Origin: an uncultured beta proteobacterium
Lineage (GTDB): Bacteria; Pseudomonadota; Gammaproteobacteria; Burkholderiales; SG8-41
Assembly: GCA_903913965.1 (NCBI GenBank)
Contig: CAIWNB010000399.1
Span: 1 to 60,804, forward strand
Reading direction: 5' to 3'
DNA: 60,804 nt
Position 1 is the first letter of the stretch. Each line of letters starts with the position of its first letter. Made by a program: the position numbers and the translations under genes. Under the pieces are notes generated by a model, which did no database searches, was not told the DNA's origin, and was given only the letters and a program-made list of their open reading frames with translations. Below are positions 27,792 through 36,430 of the stretch, piece after piece.

Positions 27792-28027
27792 CGAATCGCA
27801 AGCGATATCGCTCTTAATCCACCAACAGATTATTTGCTCTTCAGCGGCAGGCTGGCAAACACGCCAACCGCCACCGAGCTGCTCTATCCCTTCGCATCAA
27901 CACCACCGCGCAGGCGCAATTAGGCGGCAGCCTGTTAGCCGACGGAAAGACTATCGTCAGTTTTCTCAAGCAGGCTGTACAATCCCGCGCGAGGGCAACA
28001 CAACACAACCGTTATAAGGCTTCCAAA
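27792..28027. other. Gene-free stretch before the glycine-zipper gene
   Basis: No supported gene is seen. A TACAAT hexamer near 27976 is a possible -10 for the gene at 28028, but I see no convincing -35. Confidence 0.4.
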
Positions 28028-28657
28028 ATGAAATACCAGTTCCTGACTGCAACCGTCTTGTCGATGCTTGCTGGCGGCGCCATTGCTGCGAGCGATTTCA
28101 TCGATACCGCACAGGTAATTTCTGCGAAACCGAAAATTGCCCGGGTCACTGAAAAACGCCAGGATTGCGACCCCGCGGCTGCACCTGCTCCCGCACCGGC
28201 ACCCAAGAAAGAGAGCAACATCGCGGGCACGATACTGGGCGGCATCGCCGGTGGTTTGCTCGGTCATGAGGTCGGCGGCGGCAGCGGCAAGACCGCGGCG
28301 ACCATTATCGGCGCCGCCGGTGGCGCGGTTGCAGGCGGCATGATCGGGGATCATTCCAGCACGAGTGCGGCTCCGAATGTGCCGCCACCACCGCCGCAGC
28401 AATGTCGCACCGTAGAAACCACGCGCGAGGTTGTCGAAGGCTACGATGTTGTCTACCGCTACAACGGTCGAGATGTCAGCGTGGTCTTGCCGAGCAATCC
28501 GGGAATCACCGTTAAGGTTGCGATCAGTGCAGTTGTCGACGAACCTCCCATGGACGCTCCTCGTCGTGGTGTCGAAACCAGCGCGCCGAAGGGCGCTGAA
28601 GTTAAGGGCCGGCGCCCCCGTGAGCCGCAGGGCGGCAACTACCAGTATCGTTACTAG
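28028..28657 (+). CDS. Glycine-zipper 2TM-domain envelope protein
   Basis: The 209-residue protein has a Sec signal (MKYQFLTATVLSMLAGGAIA), an Ala/Pro-rich linker, and a glycine-zipper domain NIAGTILGGIAGGLLGHEVG followed by TIIGAAGGAVAGGMIGDHSS (residues about 66-115). A proline run and a conserved C-terminal part CRTVETTREVVEGYDVVYRY follow. This matches the Rickettsia 17-kDa antigen/SlyB-type group of outer-membrane-associated proteins, which often respond to envelope stress. There is no lipobox, so it is not an obvious lipoprotein. The C-terminal 55 residues are low-complexity and basic. Confidence 0.87.
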   Translation: MKYQFLTATVLSMLAGGAIAASDFIDTAQVISAKPKIARVTEKRQDCDPAAAPAPAPAPKKESNIAGTILGGIAGGLLGHEVGGGSGKTAATIIGAAGGAVAGGMIGDHSSTSAAPNVPPPPPQQCRTVETTREVVEGYDVVYRYNGRDVSVVLPSNPGITVKVAISAVVDEPPMDAPRRGVETSAPKGAEVKGRRPREPQGGNYQYRY

Positions 28658-28794
28658 TGTCACTCGTCTGAACAGCGCCAATCGATTCTTTGCCCCGTAC
28701 GCGAAGACGGTTGGCGTGCCGGACGGATGGCAACAACGGTGCCGCTATGGCGGTTCGGGTCTAACGAATTGAAACCGATACGTTCAAGTCAGCC

Positions 28795-29634
28795 ATGTTG
28801 TCACGCCTGATTGCGGCCATCAAAAGCAGACGTAAAACGATCGCGCCCCCGCCGGCTGGAAACTATGTCGGTTTAATGGGCGGACTGGGCAATCAGCTCT
28901 TTCAATATGCCTATGCCCGCTATCTGGTGGCGAACGGTGTGGCGGTTAGCGCACTTGCCACCAATTTGTTTGACCACGATCCCTATGCACGCAAACCGCT
29001 TGTGCAGCGTATCTCGCGGTTGCCTGCCATCGTGTTGCAGCGTAAGCAAATTGCCGCGCTGAAGATCATGGCCGACGAAGACGGCGTTACGATGGGCAAC
29101 ACCTTGCGTGAGTCCGGTGAGACCGGTGTGTTCTGTCGAGGCTATTGGCAGGACCCTCGTTATGCCAGCGCAGTGTCTGTCGAACTTGCGGCGGATTTAC
29201 AGGCGTTTGGCGCAGATCATTGTTCCGCTGTGACGACCCCCTGTGTGTTGCATGTGCGCCGCCATGACTACGGCCATCACGGCTTGCTGCCGTTGCAATA
29301 TTATCGTGCCGCGCTTGAGCAATACGGTGACCCGGAATTCCAGGTGGTCACCGATGAACCGAATTTTTGCGAGTATGCGTTCTCCAAAATACCGGGCTAT
29401 AGCGGCGTTGTGCGTGGCAACACCCGGGAGCCGTGGGATGATTTTTTTCTCATGTCGGCGGCCCCCATGCAGATCATCGCCAATTCGTCGTTCAGCTGGT
29501 GGACAGCGTGGCTCGGAGAAGTCAGCGGCGTGACCAAAAAAATCATTGCGCCGGCTGAATGGTCGCTGCTGGGGCAGCCCGCCGCTTGCCCCGTCAGCTG
29601 GCAACGCATCGAGATGCCGCTGCAGCGGCCATGA
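28795..29634 (+). CDS. GT11 alpha-1,2-fucosyltransferase-like protein
   Basis: GT11 enzymes transfer fucose from GDP-fucose to a glycan acceptor. The 279-residue protein shows GLMGGLGNQLFQYAYARYL (residues about 26-44), the donor-site motif as HVRRHDY (about 152), and ANSSFSWWTAWLGE (about 223), in family order. The normal motif is HVRRGDY, and here His replaces the Gly next to the essential Arg, so activity may be altered. Length is normal. It is followed 22 bases later by a GT2 gene, so this is a glycan-building cassette. No GDP-fucose synthesis genes are in the window. Confidence 0.87.
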   Translation: MLSRLIAAIKSRRKTIAPPPAGNYVGLMGGLGNQLFQYAYARYLVANGVAVSALATNLFDHDPYARKPLVQRISRLPAIVLQRKQIAALKIMADEDGVTMGNTLRESGETGVFCRGYWQDPRYASAVSVELAADLQAFGADHCSAVTTPCVLHVRRHDYGHHGLLPLQYYRAALEQYGDPEFQVVTDEPNFCEYAFSKIPGYSGVVRGNTREPWDDFFLMSAAPMQIIANSSFSWWTAWLGEVSGVTKKIIAPAEWSLLGQPAACPVSWQRIEMPLQRP

Positions 29635-29656
29635 ATACGGGACTCTGAAGCAGCGC

Positions 29657-30685
29657 ATGTCGGAGACACCCCTCTTAACCGTCATCATCCCCGCATTCAA
29701 TGCCGGCGCCTTCGTGCGCGAAGCGATCGAGTCGGTGCTCGAGAATGGATTTTCCGATCTCGAGCTGCTGGTGATCGACGACGGCTCGACCGACAACACC
29801 GTTGAAGTCGTCAATGCTATCCATCACCCCGCGCTTAGATTGGTGCGGCAGCAGACTAATCAGGGGGTCGGTCGCACGCGTCGACTTGCCACCAGCCGCG
29901 CCCGCGGGCGCCTGCTGGCCATGCTGGATGCGGACGACATTGCGGTGCCTGGTCGTTTCGCGTTGCAGGTTGAATATCTAGAGGCTGCGGAAGCCCCGCA
30001 TATCGTCGGCGGTGCGATCGAAAACTTTGGCGATCGCGCGGGAGTTGTCGAATTTCCGCTGCGTGATGCGGAAATTCGCGCCGGCTTGTTGTTTCACGAT
30101 CTGCCCATCGCCAATCCCGCGGTGTGCATGAAGCTTGCCGCCTTGCGTGAGGCCGGCGTTAACTACGGTGAGCATCGGGGTGCGGAAGACTATGCGTTGT
30201 GGGTCGATGCGCTCTGTGCCGGACTGCGTTTTGCCAATCTGCCGACGGTGGTCACGCGCATGCGGCGGCACGCGGCGTCGCTGACGCGTCTCAAGCAAAG
30301 TGAAGCGGAAGCGCCGGCGCGTGCCTTGCGTGCGCGCATCGCCGAGCGGTTTTTTCCGCACATGACGCCACCTCAACGCGCAGCGCTGGTCGAGGCGTTA
30401 TCGGTCAATATCGGTGGCGGTCAGCGCTGGATCGACGGCGTGTGCGCGCTGGCGCAGGCTGCACGCTGCGCGGATGCCGTGACAGGCGTTGATGCAGCGA
30501 CCCTGTGCCGTCTGCTGAAAGATAACTTCCTGCGTATGCTGCGATATGCCCTCGATCATCAACTGATCGATAATGATTTGCTCGAAATGCTCACCGAGAC
30601 CAACGCTGATTTTGAACACTGGCGCATGGCCGATGATGGCGCACTTGATCTGCAGATCGTCGAGCTGGTGAGCGCTGCAGGATAA
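29657..30685 (+). CDS. GT2-family glycosyltransferase
   Basis: The 342-residue protein has the GT-A nucleotide-sugar fold: LLTVIIPAFNAGAFVREAI, LVIDDGSTDNTVEVV, and the DxD region MLDADDIAVPGRF (about residue 96). C-terminal to this is GAEDYALWVDAL-type HRGAEDYALWVDAL near 175. The last 120 residues are an alpha-helical extension without a recognised domain. ATG 29657 follows the fucosyltransferase stop; the longer frame from 29546 overlaps that gene. Donor and acceptor are unknown. Confidence 0.88.
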   Translation: MSETPLLTVIIPAFNAGAFVREAIESVLENGFSDLELLVIDDGSTDNTVEVVNAIHHPALRLVRQQTNQGVGRTRRLATSRARGRLLAMLDADDIAVPGRFALQVEYLEAAEAPHIVGGAIENFGDRAGVVEFPLRDAEIRAGLLFHDLPIANPAVCMKLAALREAGVNYGEHRGAEDYALWVDALCAGLRFANLPTVVTRMRRHAASLTRLKQSEAEAPARALRARIAERFFPHMTPPQRAALVEALSVNIGGGQRWIDGVCALAQAARCADAVTGVDAATLCRLLKDNFLRMLRYALDHQLIDNDLLEMLTETNADFEHWRMADDGALDLQIVELVSAAG

Positions 30686-30955
30686 TGTGTGAGTCCCTCC
30701 AGCAGGCGCCCAATGAGCATACGTGCTGTGGGCGCGGCGGCGGCTAACTCGTACAGGGTTTTGACCAAGGTGCATCCTTCAAGTGAGTGAACAAATTGCT
30801 CGCGATCACCGCTGCCGGACAACAAGGTGCAGGTCTGGATTAATCACGATGGTGCGCAGACGGCGACGCTGAAAACGCACCCGCGTATTATGATGAGCTC
30901 ATCGTATCCTTGAGAGGAATCACAGGCGCCGGCCGATACCTGCCCTTTTTTCGCC
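30686..30955. other. Intergenic stretch between GT2 and GT41 genes
   Basis: No supported gene lies in these 270 bases. A minus-strand frame through it also runs into the GT2 gene and looks like a shadow. I see no terminator. Confidence 0.4.
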
Positions 30956-32494
30956 ATGCTGCGCAGACTCTTACAACGCTGGTTCGGACTTTCGACGCAT
31001 GCGCCGGTAGAGGCAGGCCCGCAGGCGCTGGTGCGCGAGGGCGATCGACTTGCCCGCAGCGGCGCATTGACGGTGGCGCTCGAGCGCTATCACGCCGCGC
31101 TTGAAAACGATCCGCGCTGTCTTGATGCTTGGCTCGGCATTGGCAACACGCTGGTGGATGCCTGGCGGCTCGATGAAGCGATGGCTGCTTATGCGCGCGC
31201 CCTCGTCATCGCGCCGCAGGCGACGGCCATTCGTTCTGCATTGTTATTTCACCAACACTATGCGTCTGCGATCGACGGGCCCGCCTTGTTTGCGGCGCAT
31301 CGCGAGGCTGCCATGTATTGGCCTCCCGTTGTAGTCGATGCTGATCAACGCACAGTTCGCTCGCCAACTGGCCGGCGTCTGCGCATCGGTTATGTCTCGC
31401 CGAATTTTTCTCGGCACTCGGTGGGTTATTTCATCGAGCCGGTCATACGCAATCACGACCGCGAACAGTTCGAAATTTTCTGTTACTACGCGCATCCCAA
31501 AGCGGATGATGTCACCGCACGTTTTCGCGCCATGGCTGATGCGTGGCGCGAGATTGCAGACACCGACGGCGAGGCACTGGCCGCGCTGATCCGCAATGAC
31601 GCCATCGACGTGCTGGTTGATCTGGCCGGACATTCGAAGATGAACAAGCTCGCCGCTTTCGCGCACAGGCCGGCGCCCCTGCAAATCACCTGGCTTGGTT
31701 ACCCTGATACCACCGGGCTGCCAGCGATGGACTTGCGTCTCACCGATACGATCGCTGATCCGCCGCCGCAGGCCGATCGGCTCAACAGCGAGCGACTCGT
31801 CCGCATCGACGGCGGTTTTCTCTGTTATCAGCCGCCCGCTGACAGTCCGCCGCCGGCGGCCCAGGTCAATCCGGCGACGGCGGTGGTGTTTGCCTCCTTC
31901 AATAACCTGGCCAAAATCAATCTCCCCATGGTGCGCCTCTGGAGCGCGATCCTGCAGGCGGTGCCCGGTTCGCGGCTGGTGCTTAAATCGGCAGCGCTTG
32001 ATTTCACTGAAACCGCCGATCGGGTGCTCGAAGCGTTTGAGGAATGCGGTGTCGCCGCCGGGCGGGTCGAGTTGCGCGGTTGGATCGCACAACGCGGCGC
32101 CCATCTGCAAATGTATGAGGGTGTGGACATCGCCCTCGATACCCATCCCTACAACGGCACCACCACCACCTGCGAGGCCCTATGGATGGGGGTGCCAGTG
32201 GTGACGCTGGCCGGTGACGTGCACATGGCACGTGTCGGCGCTTCGTTGTTGCATAGCGCCGGCCTCGATGAACTGATCGCGACCGATAGCGAGGCCTATG
32301 TCGCGATTGCCGTGGCGCTCGCCAACGACGAAGCGCGCCGCCGTACAATACGCACGGGCGTGCGCGAACGCCTCGCCGCCTCGGCACTGCTCGATCATGC
32401 CGGCTTCACCCGCAAGCTCGAACAGGTTTATCGCGATTATTTGTCGTCGGCTCGAAACGGTACTCAGAACGAGGCTGTTGTCAGGCTGACGTGA
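30956..32494 (+). CDS. GT41 (O-GlcNAc transferase/SPINDLY-like) TPR glycosyltransferase
   Basis: The 512-residue protein has about two TPR units (residues 25-95), then a GT41 catalytic domain. The motifs are RIGYVSPNFSRHSVGYFIEP, LVDLAGHSKMNKL, PLQITWLGYPDTTGLPAMD, FASFNNLAKINL, and TTTTCEALWMGVPVVTLAGD followed by HMARVGASLL. GT41 members modify Ser/Thr of proteins (O-GlcNAc or O-fucose) or act in bacterial glycan synthesis; in bacteria the acceptor is seldom known. The TPR part is short compared with eukaryotic OGT. It forms a cassette with the two preceding glycosyltransferases. Confidence 0.92.
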   Translation: MLRRLLQRWFGLSTHAPVEAGPQALVREGDRLARSGALTVALERYHAALENDPRCLDAWLGIGNTLVDAWRLDEAMAAYARALVIAPQATAIRSALLFHQHYASAIDGPALFAAHREAAMYWPPVVVDADQRTVRSPTGRRLRIGYVSPNFSRHSVGYFIEPVIRNHDREQFEIFCYYAHPKADDVTARFRAMADAWREIADTDGEALAALIRNDAIDVLVDLAGHSKMNKLAAFAHRPAPLQITWLGYPDTTGLPAMDLRLTDTIADPPPQADRLNSERLVRIDGGFLCYQPPADSPPPAAQVNPATAVVFASFNNLAKINLPMVRLWSAILQAVPGSRLVLKSAALDFTETADRVLEAFEECGVAAGRVELRGWIAQRGAHLQMYEGVDIALDTHPYNGTTTTCEALWMGVPVVTLAGDVHMARVGASLLHSAGLDELIATDSEAYVAIAVALANDEARRRTIRTGVRERLAASALLDHAGFTRKLEQVYRDYLSSARNGTQNEAVVRLT

Positions 32495-32645
32495 ATGTTA
32501 CGAGGCGGTTCGTCGCTATCCGGCGTTTTCCCCAACAAGGGGGCAGTGTCACCTCATGAGATAAATATACGCATGCGGAGGAGATGGCGGCTAAGAAAAA
32601 GTCGGATGTGGGAACGCCTACACTGAAAATGATGTGCCTGCCAGA

Positions 32646-33413
32646 TCAACGGGTGGCATAAACATTTTTGAGCACGCTCCTGAAATCTTTCGGCAAGTAA
32701 CTCCATCCCTTTTCGGCGATCTCTGCCGGAATGCCATGCAAAGCTTCGGCAATTCCGCCGGCGATGGCGGCGATGGTATCGCTATCGCCTCCGATGGATA
32801 TAGAGTTGCGTAGGGCGTCTTCAAAGCTGGTGGATTTGAGAGCGCAGATAATGGCCTGCGGCACTGAACCTGCTGCTTTCTCTGTGCGCTGGTAGTTAGG
32901 ACGGATTTCGTCCGGCGAAGGAGAGAGATCGTATGCAAATCGTTCACCTAGTTCAGCAGCGATTTCGTCAGGACGTTTTCTGGCTCTCGCCCAATAGATG
33001 GATAGCGCAACGGCCCGAGCAGCATTCATCGCGTCGGGGTGGTCATGCGTGATGCGGGTGAAGACGTCTGACCACTCCAAGGCTTGTTCTTCGGTCTCTG
33101 CTAGAAGACCTACCGGGGAGATACGCATAGCGCCACCGTTCCCCCAACTGCCGTATGGTTTTGGATTTTCGTTAACAATCCAGAGCGCGAAGCGTTGGCC
33201 CCAACCGCCGTTATTTTGGTAACGACGACACCACATCTGCAGCGTACTTACCGGTTCTGTGCCGCTGGTCAGGGCGTCAGCTACCGCAATCGTGCAAACC
33301 GTGTCGTCAGTGAATTTTGCGTGATCGTGAAAGAGGGGCGAGAAATCCTTACGCCTCATATTTTTGAACTCGTAGACAGAGCCCACAATGTCACCGATGA
33401 TTGTGCCGAGCAT
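32646..33413 (-). CDS. ADP-ribosylglycohydrolase family protein
   Basis: This 255-residue protein has the DraG/ARH pattern of metal ligands: GTIIGDIVGSVYEF at the N-terminus, KFTDDTVCTIAVADAL (about residue 33), THDHPDAMNAARAVAL, and GGDSDTIAAIAGGIAEAL (about 212). Such enzymes remove ADP-ribose from proteins, nucleic acids or related adducts using two metal ions. No ADP-ribosyltransferase is seen beside it, and no nitrogenase genes are here, so a dinitrogenase-reductase role is not supported. It is AT-richer than the core genes. A plausible setting is defence or toxin reversal (inference). Confidence 0.92.
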   Translation of the reverse strand: MLGTIIGDIVGSVYEFKNMRRKDFSPLFHDHAKFTDDTVCTIAVADALTSGTEPVSTLQMWCRRYQNNGGWGQRFALWIVNENPKPYGSWGNGGAMRISPVGLLAETEEQALEWSDVFTRITHDHPDAMNAARAVALSIYWARARKRPDEIAAELGERFAYDLSPSPDEIRPNYQRTEKAAGSVPQAIICALKSTSFEDALRNSISIGGDSDTIAAIAGGIAEALHGIPAEIAEKGWSYLPKDFRSVLKNVYATR

Positions 33414-33604
33414 TGACAGGAGCCTGTTAAATTAAGCCTTGTAGAATAAGAGAGGAGGAGCGTGCCGTTTCGCTTAACTCGCCCCTGCACCTAACCAGCC
33501 GAAATTCAATAAAACGCTGTAGCCAAGTTAACGACATCTACGCTATCACTTGGCGCCGCAACTTCAATCATCGTATTTATTAAATAGATACGGTTTTCTT
33601 AACA

Positions 33605-34051
33605 CTAACAGTCCCCGCTATATTTGTGTTCATGATCTCCTGGATTAATAGCGTAAGGTTTCAACCAATTGATTTGCCATTGAGCGAGTCGACCCTTTGA
33701 ATGACCCCGCTTTGTGTAAATAGCATTAGGGTATTTTTCACGACAGTATTCAGTTAATTTGTCATGCGGGAATAGATACCATTGGGAGTGATACTTATCC
33801 TCAAACATGATGTATATGTCTTTAGTCTCATAATCAGGGCTTGTTGTTAGCCTTCCCTTAAGCTGGATTTTTAACCAATCCCCATCGATATGTTGCGCTA
33901 GAAAATCAGCGCCCATCCAGTCATATTTTAATAAATTGGTAACAAAGCCGAACTCTGCAAGTAGGGCTGATGCCTTTTGAAAGTTATAAGCCTCTTTAGC
34001 TTTGCTGGGTAAGTCAGCATAAGAAATTTTTTGGTATTTTTTAAGCAGCAT
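33605..34051 (-). CDS. Hypothetical protein, possible PD-(D/E)XK-like fold
   Basis: The predicted 148 residues are polar and basic, and clearly lower in GC than the surroundings. The central stretch WMGADFLAQHIDGDWLKIQL, with KGR after it, has an Asp followed by a strand ending in an acidic-to-Gln/x-Lys arrangement (D...IQLK). This is the spacing of PD-(D/E)XK nuclease folds such as those of restriction-associated proteins. Only one stretch supports this and Gln replaces the usual Glu, so the call is tentative. It lies next to the ADP-ribosylglycohydrolase in the atypical block. Confidence 0.6.
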   Translation of the reverse strand: MLLKKYQKISYADLPSKAKEAYNFQKASALLAEFGFVTNLLKYDWMGADFLAQHIDGDWLKIQLKGRLTTSPDYETKDIYIMFEDKYHSQWYLFPHDKLTEYCREKYPNAIYTKRGHSKGRLAQWQINWLKPYAINPGDHEHKYSGDC

Positions 34052-34194
34052 TTTTCACCGAACCTTTACGAACTACTTTTATTAGTTCTTACAGCGTGCT
34101 GTTAAATACGGACCCTTTTTAGAATCAGTATTTTCGGCGTCAGGCAAAATATTCCTAGGAATCAGTTCGCTTTCAAGGCTAGCAGCGAGCGTCT

Positions 34195-34290
34195 TTAAAT
34201 TTCATGGTTCTCCGTTTGAAGCGTGATGTCAAAAGGTGTCATGCCGTCTAGGAAGCATTCATACTGAGCGACGTCGCCGTGTCTGCAGTC
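34195..34290 (-). pseudogene. Possible ankyrin-repeat gene relic (C-terminal end)
   Basis: About 31 codons on the minus strand end at TAA and read GDVAQYECFLDGMTPFDITL and on to ENHEI, close to an ankyrin unit (DGxTPLxxA). A stop lies immediately upstream, so only the tail of a former gene is left. Confidence 0.3.
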
Positions 34291-34464
34291 CTAAGCGATC
34301 TCCTCACTGGGGTGACTGTATCCCAAGCCTATCGCAGGGATGATCTGGCAAATATCCAGAGGGTCCATGCGTTTCCGTTGCCGCTTGACACGGTTCTTCT
34401 GGGTCTGCAAGTTAAAATCGGTGGACCAGTTCTCAAACGTATTCTTGGGGGCAGCCCCGCCGGA
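34291..34464 (-). pseudogene. Unidentified open remnant without a start codon
   Basis: A minus-strand frame of about 57 codons, bounded by stops, reads NTFENWSTDFNLQTQKN and on to LGYSHPSEEIA. The composition is protein-like but the first ATG is halfway in. It may be a fragment of a transposase or other mobile gene. Family not recognised. It abuts the ankyrin relic. Confidence 0.22.
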
Positions 34465-34505
34465 TGCCCCTCATTCCAGACGTAATAAGGGCGGGGCAGA
34501 CAGAA

Positions 34506-36206
34506 TTATTTCGCCGGGATCACCGGCAGCAGAATATACGAAGCCTTGTCGCCGCCGGCGTAGATGGTGTTCTTCGCGCCGGCGTTGTATTCGGCATGGT
34601 AGTGCGTATACGGCTCGCTGCCGATGCCGTCACGCGGCTGGATATCAACGCGCAGCTTGTGGCCCTTCTTGATGACGATGGAGGTCGACCACACTTCGAC
34701 GTCACATTCGACCGGTTCGTCTTTCTTCAGCCACCAGCGTTCATTGTGGGCGTGAAACGGACGGTACGGCAGTGACTTTGCCGGATCGAGTTTGCGGTGC
34801 GAGGCGCGCAGCCAGCCTTTGGTCAGGCAGGGTACCGGCTGGCCGTGCTGGCCGACTTCGCAGACGTCCTTGCCGTCGGGTCCGATGTTGCGCAAGGTGA
34901 TGAAGATGTCCATGTCCTCCGAGGTGCTCGATACCCACAGCTTCATCGCCATCGGGCCGGTGAGCTCCATGTCCTGCGTCATCGCCGGCGTTTCAAACGA
35001 CACGCCACTGCGACCGACGTTGCCGTGGGTGGTGGACAGCGACGAGCCCGAGGCGACGCCGGCCTTGGTCACGCCGCTGGCGCTGTAGGTGAGTTTGGCG
35101 GGCTCTGTTGGCGCGCTGGTGGTCAGCGTGCCTTCGGCGCTGTGCGGATCGCTCGACGGCTCGCGCTCGATCTTGAGATAGTGTTTGCTCCATTGCGTGC
35201 GCGCCAGCGGCCATTCGTTCTCACTGCGGAACGGATAACGCTCGGTACTGCCGCCGGTGCGGATTTCGAGTTTGACCGGCGGTTCTTCCATCAGGCCGGT
35301 GTCGATGCCCTTCAACCAGTGATCGAACCAGCGCAGTTGATCCATGCGGCCTTCTTCCGAGTGGAAGGGGTGGAAGTGGGTGCCGGTGTGGATGCGCAGC
35401 TTCTTGTTTTTGGAGGCGGCGTTCATATAGCCCTCGGTGTTGCCGCGCAAATGCATCGAGAAGCCGCCCCAGTTGCCGACGCTGTAGATCGGCAGGGTCA
35501 TTTTGTCCCACTGCCCGCCGCTTTGCTGCCACCAGCCCGAGTCGAGGTCGTGGCTCATGTACTGCCACATCATGTCGTTGTGAAACGAGTCTGGATTATA
35601 GGAACGCGGATTACCGAGCAGATGGTGCGCAGTGTGCGTCAACCACCAGTTGCCGATGAAGCCGAGCGCGAAGATGCCGCCGTGATAAGCCTGATCGCGG
35701 TACTGATCGGCGCGGCCCTCCCACGGCATGATGCATTTGAGCGACGGCGGTTGCTGGTTGGCGGCGCGCCATTGCGAACTGGCATGGTAGGAAATACCGA
35801 GCATGCCGACATTGCCCGAGCACCACGATTGCTTGGCTACCCATTCGATGACGTCATAGGTGTCGAGTGACTCCTGGTAAGAGCTCGGCTCCGAGCGCCC
35901 CGGTGATTTGCCGGCACCGCGCGAATCAACCCGCACGCAGGCATATTCACGCGGACACCACCATTGCGGATTCACCGTCTCCCAATTCATGTGCGGGTTG
36001 GCTTCCTCTTCGAGGTCGGCCGGCGGCACCCACAGTTTGTCTTTTTGATAAACGCTGGTATTGAGGATCACCGGCACGCGGGTGGCGGTCTCCGGTCTGA
36101 AGATGTCGGCGTACAGCACGGTGCCGTCACGCAGCGGGATTTTGACGTCTTTTTCGACGATGAGTTGATGTGGCTTGGGCTGCGATACTTGTTCTGCGAC
36201 GGACAT
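34506..36206 (-). CDS. CocE/NonD-family hydrolase 1 (S15 type)
   Basis: These alpha/beta hydrolases (X-Pro dipeptidyl peptidase S15 group) cleave esters or acyl bonds; characterised members include cocaine esterase and glutaryl-7-ACA acylase. ATG 36206 has GGAG at a good distance and gives 566 residues. The N-terminal domain has KDVKIPLRDGTVLYADIFRP, the oxyanion/GxG region DSRGAGKSPG, the nucleophile motif GISYHASSQW (Ser near residue 139), and later the Asp/His region. The C-terminal jelly-roll domain ends in LLPVIPAK. There is no signal peptide, so it is cytoplasmic. It is a close paralogue of the gene at 51845-53518, and together with Bug receptors suggests uptake then hydrolysis. Confidence 0.9.
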   Translation of the reverse strand: MSVAEQVSQPKPHQLIVEKDVKIPLRDGTVLYADIFRPETATRVPVILNTSVYQKDKLWVPPADLEEEANPHMNWETVNPQWWCPREYACVRVDSRGAGKSPGRSEPSSYQESLDTYDVIEWVAKQSWCSGNVGMLGISYHASSQWRAANQQPPSLKCIMPWEGRADQYRDQAYHGGIFALGFIGNWWLTHTAHHLLGNPRSYNPDSFHNDMMWQYMSHDLDSGWWQQSGGQWDKMTLPIYSVGNWGGFSMHLRGNTEGYMNAASKNKKLRIHTGTHFHPFHSEEGRMDQLRWFDHWLKGIDTGLMEEPPVKLEIRTGGSTERYPFRSENEWPLARTQWSKHYLKIEREPSSDPHSAEGTLTTSAPTEPAKLTYSASGVTKAGVASGSSLSTTHGNVGRSGVSFETPAMTQDMELTGPMAMKLWVSSTSEDMDIFITLRNIGPDGKDVCEVGQHGQPVPCLTKGWLRASHRKLDPAKSLPYRPFHAHNERWWLKKDEPVECDVEVWSTSIVIKKGHKLRVDIQPRDGIGSEPYTHYHAEYNAGAKNTIYAGGDKASYILLPVIPAK

Positions 36207-36430
36207 GCGAATCTCCAATGGTCGGTGGTTGGACGGGCGGCTGTGCGGGTTCTGATCGACTATGCGGGATGCCTCGATCGATCCGTCGCCAGCCGTTTTG
36301 TTTGTTTTACTTATAAGGCAGCGGCCGGCGTGGCGTCAATGGCGCCGCCGCCTCATGCCGTGCGCGCTACAATAAGCGCCGACCGATGATTGCCACACCC
36401 ATCGACACCACGACCCCACGGAGGACTGCA

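Noticed and set aside
32584-32661. Short frame after GGAGGAG between GT41 and the ADP-ribosylglycohydrolase
   Set aside because: The ribosome site is too close to the ATG, it encodes only about 25 residues, and it overlaps the end of the minus-strand gene.
33414-33604. Possible integron attC-like site before the ADP-ribosylglycohydrolase
   Set aside because: GTTAAC and TTAACT-like strings occur but the paired R and L boxes of an attC hairpin are not present.
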